Shown in pieces: positions 33,365 through 45,717 of a stretch of DNA of 64,000 bases. Below the pieces are notes generated by a model. The model was not told the DNA's origin and did no database searches. It was given only the letters and a program-made list of their open reading frames with translations. Numbering within the stretch: position 1 is the stretch's first letter; each line of letters begins with the position of its first letter. The stretch is from Astropecten irregularis (Eukaryota; Echinodermata; Asteroidea; Paxillosida; Astropectinidae): positions 23,155,494-23,219,493 of the forward strand of contig OZ020246.1 of NCBI GenBank assembly GCA_963971285.1. Reading direction: 5' to 3'. The position numbers and the translations under genes were made by a program.

Positions 33365-36111
33365 TCAGTAATCATCATCGTCATCGGAGTCCATGACTCG
33401 TCTTCTTTCAAACTGGAGAGGACGAAAAATCAAGACGGCAGTCCTTGAATCAGCTGATACAATGGGGGATTATAGAAGCTGCTTTATGTCCTTGCGTCTA
33501 TGTTAATTTGCAGCAAGTAAACTACAAGAAGGATTTGTGGCTTTGCATGGTGACAATGGGAGACTTTGTCAGGGATGAGATTTATCAGATTAAAGTCTGA
33601 TTTCAGACTTTTGTGTTTTGGATTTCAGACTTTTTTGTACAAAAGTATAGGAGATTTTCAGATTTCAGACTTGTTATGCTCCGTGTCAGCTGTTTTCAGA
33701 CATTTTTATCATTGGTCAATCTCATCCCTGTTTTGTAGAGTCGGTCTTGAGTCAACAGCGCACGCGCAAACAATGCTTGCGCAATTGTGAGCATGCGCAT
33801 GTTGTATTGCGCGTGCGTGTGTGCGCGTGCGCTGTTGACTCCAGACCGACTCTCCAAAAGTCTCCCATTGGTATGTGGATGGGTTTGCGGAAACACAGTG
33901 TAAGAATCGTTTTTACTTTCGCACATCTATTTCGTTCGAACTTCTCGTAAGGTCTCAACATTTTGACTAGCCTGCTCTAGTCCTCATCAGGAGACCACTA
34001 AGTCAACTACAGTACTATAAGCACTTTGAATGTGGTATTTTCATTTACATATAAAATATCTATAATGATCAGTACAGTGGGAAAAGAGTTGAAGACCTAT
34101 GTTCAGCTTAAACTTTTTTTTTCTGGCAGAGTGAGCTCACACCTTTACAGGTATTTGATTTCATGAACGTGTTGGATCAAGACAAGTGTATGTGCTGTTT
34201 TGTGACGCTTACTAATCATGGTGCTACCATTTAACATGACATAGAATATGGTCTTACGTTGATCTTTGTCTTGCGTTGTGTCTGCATACTGACTTTCTGC
34301 AGTAAATCTTTCAGTGAATCCTCGCCAATCTAAACAGAAATACATCAAATGAAACACAATAAGAAATGGCACCTTCTCTTTTAGAATACACTGCTGGTTT
34401 CTGCCAATTCATACTCAAATAAGTATTTACACGTACTGAAGATAATCTCCAGTATTCAGTAGTAACCTGAATAGTTATCCTGCTTAATACTCAACAAGCA
34501 ACTGACCATGTTATACTTACCCTTCCTGGTAGCTGTCCTTGCTGTGCCATCTGTATTAACATCTGCTCTACCATCTTAGCCTTCTCTGGCTTGACTAAGG
34601 CAATGCTGTTCACTGTCATTTTTGAGAACAATTCAAAAAGAACTTTTCAGTACAAACAATCCAAAAAGAGGTTTTAAGTTTCTGCTCCAGCTATATACAG
34701 ATATTCTATTGATGGCTGATGAACAAGGTAAGAAAACCTGGAAAATGTGGAAATTCATATTTATCAATTATCAGTGGATCTGTGTTCCACATTCTGCTTA
34801 GAAGAATCACCGACAGTGATGAAATGTCTATGCTAAGAGAGTAAAGAAGAAATGAATAGCTACATGCGCACTGTACAGTAGATTAACTAGAAACCAGTTA
34901 AAAGTATAGCAATATGAAATTTGGTTGGTAACCTACACTGTATGAAGTTTGCTAAGCAAATCTTTATTGTGCTATGCTGAGCACTCAGCAGTGTTTTGTT
35001 GCTGCTAAACATATTAATTAAGAATCTACATTTTTCAAGTTGTCACTTACATCTAGCTCTGGCATTCTGGTCAAGTACTTGGGTCAGTATGGAGTTCATC
35101 ATGTCCTCTTGCCTGGACAAACATTCAAAAAAAGAAAGATTAAAATGGTGTTTTCCACTTTAAATAGAGTGACAGGAGTATGTTTACATGCATACTATTT
35201 GGCAAGGTTTTTGGTTCAAAATGGGCATTGCTGTCTCAAGAAAACAAAAAAGCTCAGCAAAACAGAATATTGAATGAAACACAGGCAAAATATGAATAAG
35301 AATTGTGAAAGTGTTATTTGCCGTTCACCCTCCTGGAAAATACGGCCAAGTTGAACAGAAAGAATGATTCAAATTCAGCCTTAATTGAATCATTTGACCC
35401 AGTGAAAAATACTAATGACAATGATTAATCTCAATGACCACAAAATAGCCATTCAACTAAAAAGAGGTTCTTTTTGAATAAATAGCGCCATCCCCAAGAT
35501 TTGACATACCTCTTCCGAGCTTCTTCTTGTTCTTTCCTAGCATTGGGATCAGCTCCACCCTGGCCCTGGCCCTGGGAAAGGAAAACAAAATGCAAAATAC
35601 ACAGAGACACTGTTCAATGGAGTGCCGAGTTCATGGGGGTGTCACACTCATGACCCAGGACAAGAATTTAGCCAGAATTAGAAAATTGGATGCCCGTAAT
35701 TGGTTTGCAATGAAAAAACAGTTATAGTGTTTAATTTAAATAGTTTAGTACATATACGTGTTTTTATTCTTTTACGTTCACACAATTTTTGGCCGAAACA
35801 CATTCAGGGTGCCCATAAAAGAGTAAACAAGACCTGTACAAAAATTGAGACACCTCTCTGGGAGACTCTGGCTAAGTAAACTTGTCCTCTGCAATCAACA
35901 GTGACACACGGGAATGACAGGGTGATGACGGGCCAGTTTTCGGACAACACTTTTGCAGCGACTTCATTTCATTTTCCCAAATAGGGCCTACACCCGATTT
36001 TCAAATTCAATCAAGTTTAACCGGGCCAAATGAGTTCTGACTTACCCCATATTGATTTTGTAATTCGGCAAGTCGTCTTGCACGAATTTCTTGAAGATCG
36101 CTGTCCTCCAT
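33365..36111 (-). CDS. PDCD5: PDCD5, programmed cell death protein 5
   Basis: Six exons on the minus strand: 36111-36046, 35571-35510, 35112-35051, 34612-34521, 34329-34258, 33412-33365. The product is 133 aa (human 125), all junctions in frame. The N-terminus MEDSDLQEIRARRLAELQ, the helical core NSILTQVLDQNARARL, then ALVKPEKAKMVE, and the acidic end VMDSDDDDDY are family signatures. PDCD5 is a small nuclear and cytosolic DNA-binding-domain protein that promotes apoptosis and interacts with the TIP60/p53 system and the CCT chaperonin in vertebrates. The serine in the acidic tail matches the CK2 site known in human PDCD5. Exon 2 carries a GQGQGG linker. Introns hold a nested transposon and a hammerhead-like repeat (intron 5) and half a palindromic MITE (intron 3). 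Confidence 0.95.
33553..33872. mobile_element. Nested transposon with GCGC-rich inner palindrome
   Basis: The ends ATGGGAGACTTT and AAAGTCTCCCAT are inverted repeats about 320 bases apart. Inside, 33737-33852 is itself a palindrome with arms containing GAGTCGGTCTT and GTCAACAGCGCACGCGC. The outer element appears to interrupt the hammerhead-like repeat: the sequences GTGACAAT to its left and GGTATGTGG to its right are contiguous (inverted) in the copy near 45840. Confidence 0.55.
33870..33996 (-). repeat. Hammerhead-like repeat, copy 2
   Basis: Minus-strand copy in PDCD5 intron 5. On the minus strand 33996-33951 reads GGTCTC, CTGATGAG, a stem GACTAG/CTAGTC with a six-base loop, AAAAT in place of GAAAC, GTT and GAGACC. 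The rest of the repeat follows to CCACATACC. Confidence 0.65.
34893..35035. mobile_element. Palindromic MITE family P, partial copy
   Basis: PDCD5 intron 3. CCAGTTAAAAGTATAGCAA, TTTGGTTGGTAACC and the right-end-like TTTGTTGCTGCTAAACAT match half of the family with substitutions. Confidence 0.45.
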
Positions 36112-36218
36112 AGTGATGTGAAAAACACTCGTTCACACGTAGCTGAGATAATTATGAGATGAGAAAAATTAATTGGACCGAGTGAATGATCTGGCTAAGG
36201 CTTGACATTACGCACACG

Positions 36219-37226
36219 GTTTCAGGTCAACTCGGTCCGTAACCAACTCGGTCCGAGTCAACTCGGTCCGTGACCAACTCGGTCCGTAACCAACTCGGTC
36301 CATGACCAACTCGGTCTGTAACCAACTCGGTCCGAGGCCAACTCGGTCCGTAACCAACTCGGTCCGTGGCCAACTCGGTCCGTGACCAACTCGGTCCCTA
36401 TGGGAAAATGCACGCAAAAACGTCTGGTAATTTTGTTGCAGCAAAACGAGTACGAAGTCTCGCAAATTGCGTGAATTAAACTATTTATTTAGGTCTATTT
36501 ATTTATTTATTCATTTATTATCTTAAAAACATTAAAAGAATGAAAAATACATTGGCAGGTGCTGCCCAGGGCCTGACAAAAAGTAAAAAAAAAAAAATAA
36601 AAAAAAAACCCTGTCTTCAAAAGACGTGCCTTCCCAAACACCTGCCAATTATAAATCTTATGTTAAATTATGTTATATGTATATACACAGATTAATCAAA
36701 ACAAAGCTAAAAAATCAAAAACAAAAACACAAAACAATCATCATTATTATTCATTAATTGATTTATTAATTCTAAACATAAAAAGCACATTTTTATAAGG
36801 CATTTGACTTCGTGTATGATTTAATTAATATTTTAATTAAAATTGTATTGTGCCATTTTATCAAATAATTATGGTATCAACATAATAAGACATAATTTAT
36901 TTCTTCACGGTTTCAGCCACAAGCAAAACATATTATGTTATGATGACATTAAAAACATTAATGCAAATAGCCTACATGTTGTACACTGCTGCAGCAAACT
37001 GCATGGATTCTTGTTTGTGTACGTTTTCCCATAGGGACCGAGTTGGTCACGGACCGAGTTGGTCACGGACCGAGTTGGTCACGGACCGAGTTGGCCTCGG
37101 ACCGAGTTGGCCACGGACCGAGTTGGCCACGGACCGAGTTGGCCACGGACCGAGTTGGTCTCGGACCGAGTTGGTCACGGACCGAGTTGACTCGGACCGA
37201 GTTGGTTACGGACCGAGTTGACTGGC
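36219..37226. mobile_element. TU-like foldback element with tandem-repeat termini
   Basis: Two arrays of a 16-bp unit (consensus GACCGAGTTGGTCACG) lie in opposite orientation at about 36225-36400 and 37037-37221, about 11-12 units each, separated by about 640 bp of AT-rich unique DNA. The inner borders are also inverted: CCTATGGGAAAA on the left and TTTTCCCATAGG on the right. Each unit has an internal GACC/GGTC dyad. Inverted termini built of short tandem repeats are the hallmark of Drosophila foldback and sea-urchin TU elements. The left end lies about 110 bases upstream of the PDCD5 start codon. The interior has no transposase frame. Confidence 0.8.
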
Positions 37227-37437
37227 ACCCACGCAGACGATGATATGGGAAGCGGCTGCCGACACGAGCCGACACCACCATTAAGTCGTAGCCAATACTA
37301 ATTCGGACTCGGCCACAGCCTAAAATTCCACACCTGGAACACATGCAGTAAAAGGTGAGGCGTTCCGTTTCAATTCCCACCATGTACGTCATGAATCATA
37401 GCAAGAGTTAATTTAAGGCAATTTTACAATTCTAGTT

Positions 37438-37590
37438 ACATCAAAATAATAACCACAAGGGAAGCTGAATACTTAATTTTAAGTCATTGAAAACTGACCA
37501 AAGAAAAATTGACTGGAGACTGGAACCAGCAACCTCCTATACGGCATTCCGGAGGTCGCTGGTTCGAGTCCGGCTCAGTAATGCAGCAGT
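37438..37590 (-). mobile_element. SINE-A copy, rearranged
   Basis: It begins ATAACCACAAGGGAAGCTGA and continues through TTTTAAGTCATTGAAAACTG and AAAGAAAAATTGACTGGAG, which is the SINE-A tail in minus orientation. It ends in a plus-orientation B-box-like GGTTCGAGTCC at about 37560. The head is therefore inverted relative to the tail, as in the 22054-22255 copy. Confidence 0.6.
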
Positions 37591-39521
37591 CAGCCTTATT
37601 ATTTACAATTGAAATAATTTGGCTGGCTTTTCTTGGGTAATCTCATTGTTTTTTAACATTAATTATTTTGTGGCCACTTTGGTGATTCAAATGCGCGGTC
37701 ACGTACATTGTGCCTTATATTGTATTTTAATAATCAAGGTTTTGCACGAATCACTCGGAATTTTACATCAAATTCGTAAATTTGTTAAATTAAAATCGTC
37801 ACCCCTTTTTCATGGAACATTCTTCGGCAAATTGGCGGAGAAATATTATGGAGTTATCCTGCGCAGTGAAACAACAATTGCCTGGCCTCATTATGAAAAT
37901 CTAAAATAATAGGTTCTTTTATGGTGTTTGATATCATTTTCAGAGTCAGAAATGAATTGAAATAGGGCCCATTTAAAATTCCGGAATGATGTGAAATCTG
38001 AGCACACCCAAATTCAAAGTCCGATGGATTAAGATGGCCACTTTTTTTCTGACGTGGAATAAGTCCCGTCGGATCGGAGTAAGGTTAAATCCAAAATCCC
38101 GGGGGTTCACTTTTTCCTTGGGCGGAAAAGCAACAATAGTGAAATTATTGTCCCAGTTACCATGGTCTAGTTTAACTTGCTGGGGTGTTGGTGGGGTAAA
38201 AAAAAACCTGGGAAATTTCATGGGATTCATTTCCCGGGGATTGGTTCTGCAGGGTGAAAAGGGCTATGGGAACGGAGGCGTGGGGCGCTGGTAATAAGAG
38301 TCTATCGTGTGAAAAAAGTTGCCTTGAATGTATCGTTAATTGGGGATAACGAGTCCGAATTAATTGGCACCCTGCAGAAATAAAATTTTGCTTGATTGGC
38401 TCCTGGCCTTGGTTTCTTTTCCACCTTTAAATACTTTAATTATACCTGGGTGTCCAATGTGCCCCCTCCACCCCCCCCCCCCCCCCCGGCTAATGGAAGA
38501 AGGGAAGCAAACTCCTAAAACACACGAGCTCAGGAAAGGATGGAATGAAAGTCCTTAAGGTTGACCCACAAAGCGGCGTAGCCAAGGGGCCCCATGAAAA
38601 TTCGTATATACTTGGACTTGGAGAGCAGAAAAGCAGATGTCCACTTCCTTCATAAAGGCATAATTAAAGGCGATTATAGTTTCTTGAGCAAGCTGTTTTT
38701 GAAAAACTTTTGGCCACACCCGCTCTTAACTTAAAAGGTTTTCTCAAAACATAGTAAACAGTTCCCAAACTTAGGAGATTTGCTTATTTAAAACGCACGT
38801 AATCAGGTTTAATTATGCGCGCACGGGCAAAAGGTGAGCTCAGTCTTCAAGTTACTTTTTGGCGCCAAAATAATCGTGTCGCTTAAACAAACGATCCGAC
38901 CCCATCAAACACCGAAAATAGAGATATAAGTATAAGGCTGAATCAGCTTTTTATTATTGCTAGTTTCCGTCACTGATGTTTTTGGCCAAAGCTTGTAACT
39001 TTTTACCGCAGCTGAAGCTCTTTTAACATGATCTTAAATCTCCTCTCCGTTTTTTTTTTGTAAGAGGCGGGTGGCCTAATGGGCACGCCTTTTTTGAAAT
39101 AGCTCTCTGTGCTGCATGTATTCTAGGTTCGTGTGAGTTTTTCGATCGGTTTACTAGGGGGCGCCCTTTACATGCAACTTAACTGACATTGGCGATTGAT
39201 TGAGCAATACATTGACACGTGTGTGTTGGTTTTTTAGGCCTACGTTTTCCTGCAATGTTGCAAGGATTAATTTAACTTAGCATGTGAATTCTTATTTAGA
39301 TGTCGTCGCAAATTTCGGTTAATTGTGTGCCTGCCTGCCTGCCTGGTGTGTGAATAATTCTGCCGTAGTTTTGGTTTGCAACCTGTTTGCCTACGTTAAA
39401 TATTACTTGCTAGCTGTGCCGCGCCGTCAGTGCTGTGATTGTGCTGTGTAGGCGGAGGCGAGGCGTCATCATCTAGTGTACTGTACTGTGTGCAAGTTAC
39501 TATTACACTCTAAACTTCAAC

Positions 39522-42500
39522 ATGTCTTCACAACTTGGAAATATCTTCGACACGTTTATTGAGAATCTAGATTTAGTCATCAACAAACTTAAAGGTAGGT
39601 TTCCTCAGGAAAGAATTCCACTCATGACCATTACGGTAAAAAGTTATACCCTCGAAGTCGAAGACGAAGTTGAAGACAACCCTAAATTCTAATAGGACTA
39701 GCTAGACTCTAGTCTAGCTATAGCATTATTTTTTAGTAAGAGTTAGGCTACATAATACTATAGCCTACTGGCACTTACTGGTAAAACTTTACAAGTTACC
39801 GTGGTCACTGAAATGAGCAATGCTTGACAATGTGGCTGGAGTGAAAACAAGCAGCATAGGCCATAACGCACAATGAACTGGAGTTTGCTTACGTTTACAT
39901 ACATTGTACTACAAAATAAGTGATGTATTGCCGACCAACAGAATACATTGTGTTACTCCATTTTATTTGCTGTAAAGCTGGCGGTGCAAAGATACTGAAA
40001 TGCATCCGTATCCGAGGACCGTATCCAAGGAAATGAAGGCAATTCAGTATGAATAATCTGTAAGCCTTCATCCAATAGGTGAAACATTTGTCTGCTTTTA
40101 AAAGATTATTTTCTTACTTAAGGTAGCGTTATAAAAGGCTGCCATTTTGATCATATAAAGATAACCAGAGAGGCTGCATTAAAAATGACAATAATTTTTA
40201 ATATTCCATGTACTTTCTTCCCACATTTCATTTTGCAGAAGAGGACTCTGGTCGACCGGCATCGCCTGATTTCACCCTGGACGAATTCTGGAAAAAACTT
40301 GGTATACTAAACTTAAAAGACGCGTGTAAAATGGATAGAGAAAACAGATTAGTGTTTTTTCTATCCGTTTTACTAGGTCTTTATTACAGATTCTCCGCTA
40401 TAATGTTTTTGATATTGTTAAGTAACAATTGATGTATGTTGGGCATGATGTATATTATCACAGAGGAAAGAAAGATTGCATGATATCCTTACCATGCTTA
40501 CAAATATTTGGGAACTCGGGGCCACCTACAAAACCAGAGCTTTGAAGTTTTAAATTTGGTTGAAATCTTTGACATATACGTATGTTGCAAGATGCTTGAC
40601 AAAAGTGCATCAACTCCCTATAGACTCATATGCAACAAGAGGATGTCTTCAGGAATCCAGTCCAAATCTGCAATAATGGGAAAGATCGTGTGGTCTATAT
40701 TAATATAATTATTTTTTGTTTTTATTATATAGGGATGGCTTTTGAGTCTTTGTCTATGGAGGCCACTAAGTTGGCGCTTTGGTTCAGCAAGCCCCCACTC
40801 CCAAAGGCCGAGGAGTCCCAGTCTCTCATTTCCAGCATTGAAATGTCTTCCATTGCTCTGGTGTCAGTTTTCTACGGACTTCCCAAACACCAAGGTACAG
40901 TGGTGATACTCGATGAAAAATTTAACCCTAACCTCCGAACAATTTTTCCTAGGATCCTTATTGCTTTACTAAAAACTACTGCAATGGATTGTTTTCTAAA
41001 AACTTTGTTCATATATATGTTTTTAGTAGGCTCTCAATTGTTTCATTGACTTGAATGCTTTATGGAAATCCTCCCAGTTGTACTTGTACATTATGTACAT
41101 TTTATATTTAGTGATCAACTACAAATAAGAACAATTTAATTTTGTAGAAAAATCATATCAAATTATTTATTCCAGTAAGTAATTTCTAATTATTCTTATC
41201 AATGGAATTCTAATTGAATGCACTAATGATTGAATTGATTGACCCTGACCAGGTTTGATTCTTCGGAAAGGCACCCTGGATGCCGTGATCAGAGCCGTCC
41301 AGGGAATACAGTCCTTAGCCAAACAGATTAAACAAGACAAGTACCAGAGGTATGTCTATGTCAGATCGTGTTCAGTTTTAAGTTGCACTTCAGCGGCTGT
41401 TATTGTGCTTGACAAATGTCTTTGCTTTGTGTTCCTTGACTGTCCCGAACTTGGCAAATCTTGCTGTTTGTAGGACTTATACTTACTGGTCATTATAAGC
41501 CCAGCTTACTCCCCAAACTCACCTAACTCCCTTGGTGGCTAACTTGCTGGCCTTGTTGCTCCCCAGCCAAACTAGTCCACGGGGAGTTGTTGTCCTTACT
41601 TGCTGGTCCAATTAATAATACTGGCCCCCCTTAGCCAGCCCAGGCCAAGTCCAAGGAAACTGCCATGGCAGGCCAGATGAGGAATTTGCCAAAAACATCT
41701 TTGGACGTTTACAAAACTGAGGATCAGACTCAGGCACCAGCTCTGACATCCATATGCTGAAAATATAGGTTGTGGTTTTTCACTGAAGCTGAAGCTCTTT
41801 TTGTTTCCTTTTCAAACTAGATAATCTACTTCAGAACCGCAGGCAAATGTCTCTATTTTGATACCCGTTATTTCAGAATGGATTCACGAAATGGAGCCAG
41901 AGCCTGAAACGGAGCCTGAGCCTCCGTTTCATAAACGCCCTTTGAAAGAAACCGAAATCTCTTCCAGAGCATTTCAAGGGGCACCCAGGGCACTGGGAAA
42001 CTGAGGCAGTTGCCGCCAGTACCCTTGTAAAGTTCAGAGTTTTAACTTCAGAACTTGTTTATTTTTACAATCTTTTTACAATCCTTAGTAGCGACAGCCA
42101 GCTGCACTCAACAGGCAATGTGTGGGAGCGATGCGACGCCTTTAAGAAACTACCACGAAACAACAGGGATGCCCTGCTGGGCGTGCTGACTGTTGCTGGT
42201 GGACTGGTCAAGGATGCCCTGGAGGAGCTACAAGAGGTACGTCCACTAATTAAATTGAAGCAGATGGAAGCAGACAATAAATGGAAGCAGATTCGTACAA
42301 TGTTGAAGCTCGTTAGAAAATGCCTGGCAAACAAGTGAAACATGATTAAAGGTGCAGTACAGGACTGGTAACATACCCAACAGAAATGTTTACAGATTTG
42401 CGTATAACTTTCAGGGTATGAAGATGGTGCTGGTAGAAACATACCGTTAAAATATTTCCATGTGAAATAGTGTCTTTTTTCAGAAATTAGTCAAACAAAG

Positions 42501-43934
42501 ACCGAAAACAGGTTTGATCTCGGGTTAAGATCAAAACCATTCTTCATGTCTTCATGTTTGATAAGAAAAATTGAGTTAGTTTTTTGCTATTTTCTTGTGA
42601 CTCGGATGTCCGATTGAGCTCAAAATTTCACAGGTGTGTTTTGTATACATGTTGGATTAGACAGTGTGGATTAGAAGTGTGAGTGCTGTTCAGTGACCTT
42701 TACCATGTTTACCAATCATGTATTATACCTGTAAGGAATCTCTTGAACCATTTACTCTGACAGCTTCAGGAAACAGGTGGCGATTCACCAGGATGGGAAG
42801 ACCTTGACGAAGCCATCGGAGAGCCCTCCAACGACCAGCAGACCTGGGGTGAGCAGGACAAGCTCCTCGTGGCCCCCAGCTCCGGCCTGGTCAAGGCCTC
42901 AAGGTCCTGCCTCAAGAAGGTGTCCGGAGCAGTCCGGGCCAACGGTCAGTGGGAGGAAGGCTCCTCAGATCAGCTGGACGATTTGGGCGAGATCGCGGAA
43001 TGGGTCAGCCCGGCTGTGGACAACATGGTCATGTGCTTGTATCCACCAATCAGACACGAGGATGTTCGACAGAATGTGAGTTCAGCTAGTGAAAAATGTA
43101 TCATAACAGAATGATCCAAATCCTTGCCTTGTCAATTTTCTTTTCAGAATTGTTGGATAAGATGTTTTAATTAAAGAATATCCATATCACATTCACTGAT
43201 AAAATGCTTCAAATGGTGTTATCAATGCAATTGAATAACCTTGAAATGAAACAAATAAATTTGAAAATTGAAAATAAACCTCATGATAAATTGTACTGTT
43301 GCTACCCTCTATTTTAAAAAATCAATTCAAAAATTACACTAACAAATAAATAAACAGTGTAACCTGTTTGCCAGGTTTGCGATGTCGAAAACCCCTTTCA
43401 GTAGCAAATTGTGTTATGTAACAAAAGCGTCTGACAATTCAAACCAGGGGCCAATTTCATAGAACTGCTTAAGAACAAAAATTGATCAAGCATGAAAAGT
43501 CTTTCTTGATCAAACAGGATTACCAACCAAATTTTCATGTGATGTTTACTGCTTTTGACTTGTATTCGGCCATTGTTTGCTGAGCATAACATTCTCAAGG
43601 AGTTTTGGCTGGTATACTGATTTTATTTACCAAGGTTTTTGGTGCTTAAGCTCATATTGGTGCTTTAGCAGCTCTACGAAATTGGCGCCAGGACTAAATC
43701 CTTCTGAGCAGAGATTATTGTAGCTCTACATTCCAGCCCGAGTTTCAATTGATTTTCTTTTGTGTGTGTGTAAATTAGGCCAACAAGTTGGCTGAGGTCC
43801 TTCTCAACCTCTTGGAGAGAGCGAAGACGTCCCACATCACCAAGGAAGAAGACGGTGCGTGGCTGACGTTTCTCAGTCAAGCCGTGGATCACAACCTGGG
43901 GAAGATCACAGAACTGACAGCTGCTCCATCGTGA
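39522..43934 (+). CDS. CCNDBP1: CCNDBP1 (GCIP), cyclin-D1-binding protein 1
   Basis: Seven exons: 39522-39594, 40239-40301, 40733-40894, 41253-41349, 42089-42236, 42764-43075, 43779-43934. Frame holds throughout and gives 336 aa (human 360). Family signatures are the N-terminal LDEFWKKLG, FSKPPLPKAEESQSLISSIE and VSVFYGLP blocks, and the conserved DALEELQE, WEDLDEAIG and IAEWVSPAVDNM stretches in the C-terminal half. CCNDBP1 (GCIP/DIP1/Maid) is an all-helical protein that binds cyclin D1 and Grap2, lowers CDK4-driven Rb phosphorylation and acts as an HLH-type transcriptional regulator in vertebrates. The start ATG is the first in the exon. A possible AATAAA poly(A) signal lies at 44687-44692. 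MITE copies sit in introns 4 and 6. Confidence 0.94.
41704..41941. mobile_element. MITE with GGCTCAGGCTCCG ends, copy 2
   Basis: CCNDBP1 intron 4. GGACGTTTACAAAACTGAGG at the left and GGAGCCTGAGCCTCCGTTTC at the right, with inner TATGCTGAAAATATAGGTTG; inverted relative to the copy at 29629-29863. Confidence 0.65.
42390..42545 (+). repeat. Dispersed repeat copy (see 7205-7520)
   Basis: CCNDBP1 intron 5 contains GTATAACTTTCAGGGTATGA, GGTAGAAACATACCGTTAAA and CAGAAATTAGTCAAACAA, matching the 7205-7520 repeat. Confidence 0.5.
43446..43690. mobile_element. Palindromic MITE family P, well preserved copy
   Basis: CCNDBP1 intron 6. GGGGCCAATTTCATAGAACT at the left and AGCTCTACGAAATTGGCGCC at the right, with CGGCCATTGTTTGCTGAGCA inside. 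It is inverted relative to the copy at 14999-15245. Confidence 0.75.
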
Positions 43935-44191
43935 GGAGACCGGACCAGAACCAGTGTACAGCTTGATGTCGTTCAAAATGGAATTTTTGATCAGAGTTTG
44001 CAGCTTTCTCTCACTGCTCGAGGACCCTTCAGCATCTGACACTTACAAAGAAGCATCATAAACTCCCAGTTTGCCATTCTGTGGATTGGGCTCTTTTTTT
44101 TTCCCAACCAGATCTCAGATCTGTTGGCTTTTTTCTTATTTTTTAATGGAAAAGTCCATTGGAATTTTGGTTCAGACTTGTTTGTGATTCT

Positions 44192-44413
44192 AGGGCCTTT
44201 CCCTAACCTTGGCTACGGCTCCGGCTCCATTTCCTGAATCCATTCTAAAATAACTGGTTTCAAAATAGAGGCTTTTGGCTGTGGATCGGAAGTAGATACT
44301 CTGGTTTGAAAAAGAAAACAGCTTCAGGTTCAATGAAAAACTGCAACCTATATGTTTAGCATACGGATGACAGAGACAAAGCTGGAGCCTTACTGAGCTG
44401 AAGCTTAGGTTTG
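44192..44413. mobile_element. MITE with GGCTCAGGCTCCG-type ends, copy 3
   Basis: AGGGCCTTTCCCTAACC and GGCTACGGCTCCGGCTCC on the left, AAAATAGAGGC and GGATCGGAAGTAGAT inside, and GCTGGAGCCTTACTGAGC on the right. More diverged than the other two copies. Confidence 0.6.
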
Positions 44414-45717
44414 GATAATGACCCATAGCAAATGTCTGTGAATATGGTCAGGCCCTACTGTTTCTGTATATAACCATGATACTTGACCATGATCTTTAAC
44501 CAACACGACAATTCGAAACATTTTGCTTTGCGAGTATTGCTTGTGGTGCAGAGGGACTACAGCTCCACAATATGTATTGTAAGTAAAGAAAATATTTCAT
44601 AAAAAAACCCCGGGGCAATACTGGTATACATTTATCAACTTCCTACAGCAAAGCAATGCATGCTCAATGGGTTTAAATGGGACAACAATAAAAAGAGCAA
44701 ATCTGGCAGATTTCGCACCTGTTAGTAAGAATTAAATGAATCTTTCCTGACTTTCTTGGTTGTAAGAATCTATGAGCGGCCTGGCCTTACATCAAGCTGC
44801 CCCTTTACCATAAAAGAAAGAAATAAATACAAAAGGACATGTTTGGTCTTCAAAATAATGTCTTCTTCTGAAGTTCTGCTGAAACATTTTATAATACCAG
44901 AAATAAAAAAAGCTCCACCCAAACAGCAGAGGGCAGCAGGGAAATGGCCACAAAAATGAAATAATATGCAAACTGTTTACTCAGTGAAACATACACACCA
45001 TTTTAAGCATTCCCATGTAAATTTTTATTGGAAACACAAATATAGACATTTCAGCATGATAGACACATTTTATAAAAGGTAGTACAGCGTGAGGAACGTC
45101 GCACCAATAAAAGAAGATAGTCCCTTCTTGTTCTCAAGGGAACTCAAAAGCACTGAGTCATACGAGTACTGATATAAGGCAGTGAAGGGCTAACCCTTGG
45201 TTAAATAATACTATCACTCATAAATGCACAGATAAATTAATAAATTGAATAATGAGTCGATCCATTATATTTCTCAACCATCAGCCTTCTCTACACTAAA
45301 ACCAGAAGAGCCAATAAATCTGCTGTGTTTCAGGGCTTCCTAGGTCAATTATTAATAATGGTCACTCGCCGTCATCACAAAACGTGTATGCTTTCGAATG
45401 CAAGCCCTGTTGCCAGCTTAACATGCTTAATAGTCCATCAGGTGCGCTGTTTAGGCCATTGTTCAATTATTCAGAAAGGTGAATTCAATTTTACAAACCA
45501 AGTTCTTTTCAGTATAATGTCCAGTCCAAAAAATGTTAGACCTTCACTTTATACACAATATATTTACATAAAAGAAGAATAGACAACTCTGAAAACAATA
45601 TACACCTCATATCATATCAGAGCAAGGACAACAATTATTACAAGAACCCTTCCCAGAAAAGAAAACCAACAAAATAGACGATGGTACATGTAGTACCTCA
45701 TATCCCTCATTTCAATC

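Larger units (their letters stand above)
36112..39521. other. Intergenic DNA between the divergent PDCD5 and CCNDBP1 genes
   Basis: It holds the PDCD5 promoter at the left and the CCNDBP1 promoter at the right. A TU-like element (36219-37226) and a SINE-A copy (about 37438-37590) lie in the left half. About 37930-38560 is unclassified and includes a 16-base C run near 38470. About 38560-39521 shows no repeat I recognise except a TGCC tetranucleotide run at about 39330. No gene seen. Confidence 0.5.

Noticed and set aside
36225..36400. CRISPR-like array of short regular repeats
   Set aside because: The units are 16 bp and contiguous without unique spacers, and the sequence is eukaryotic; they form one terminus of a foldback element.
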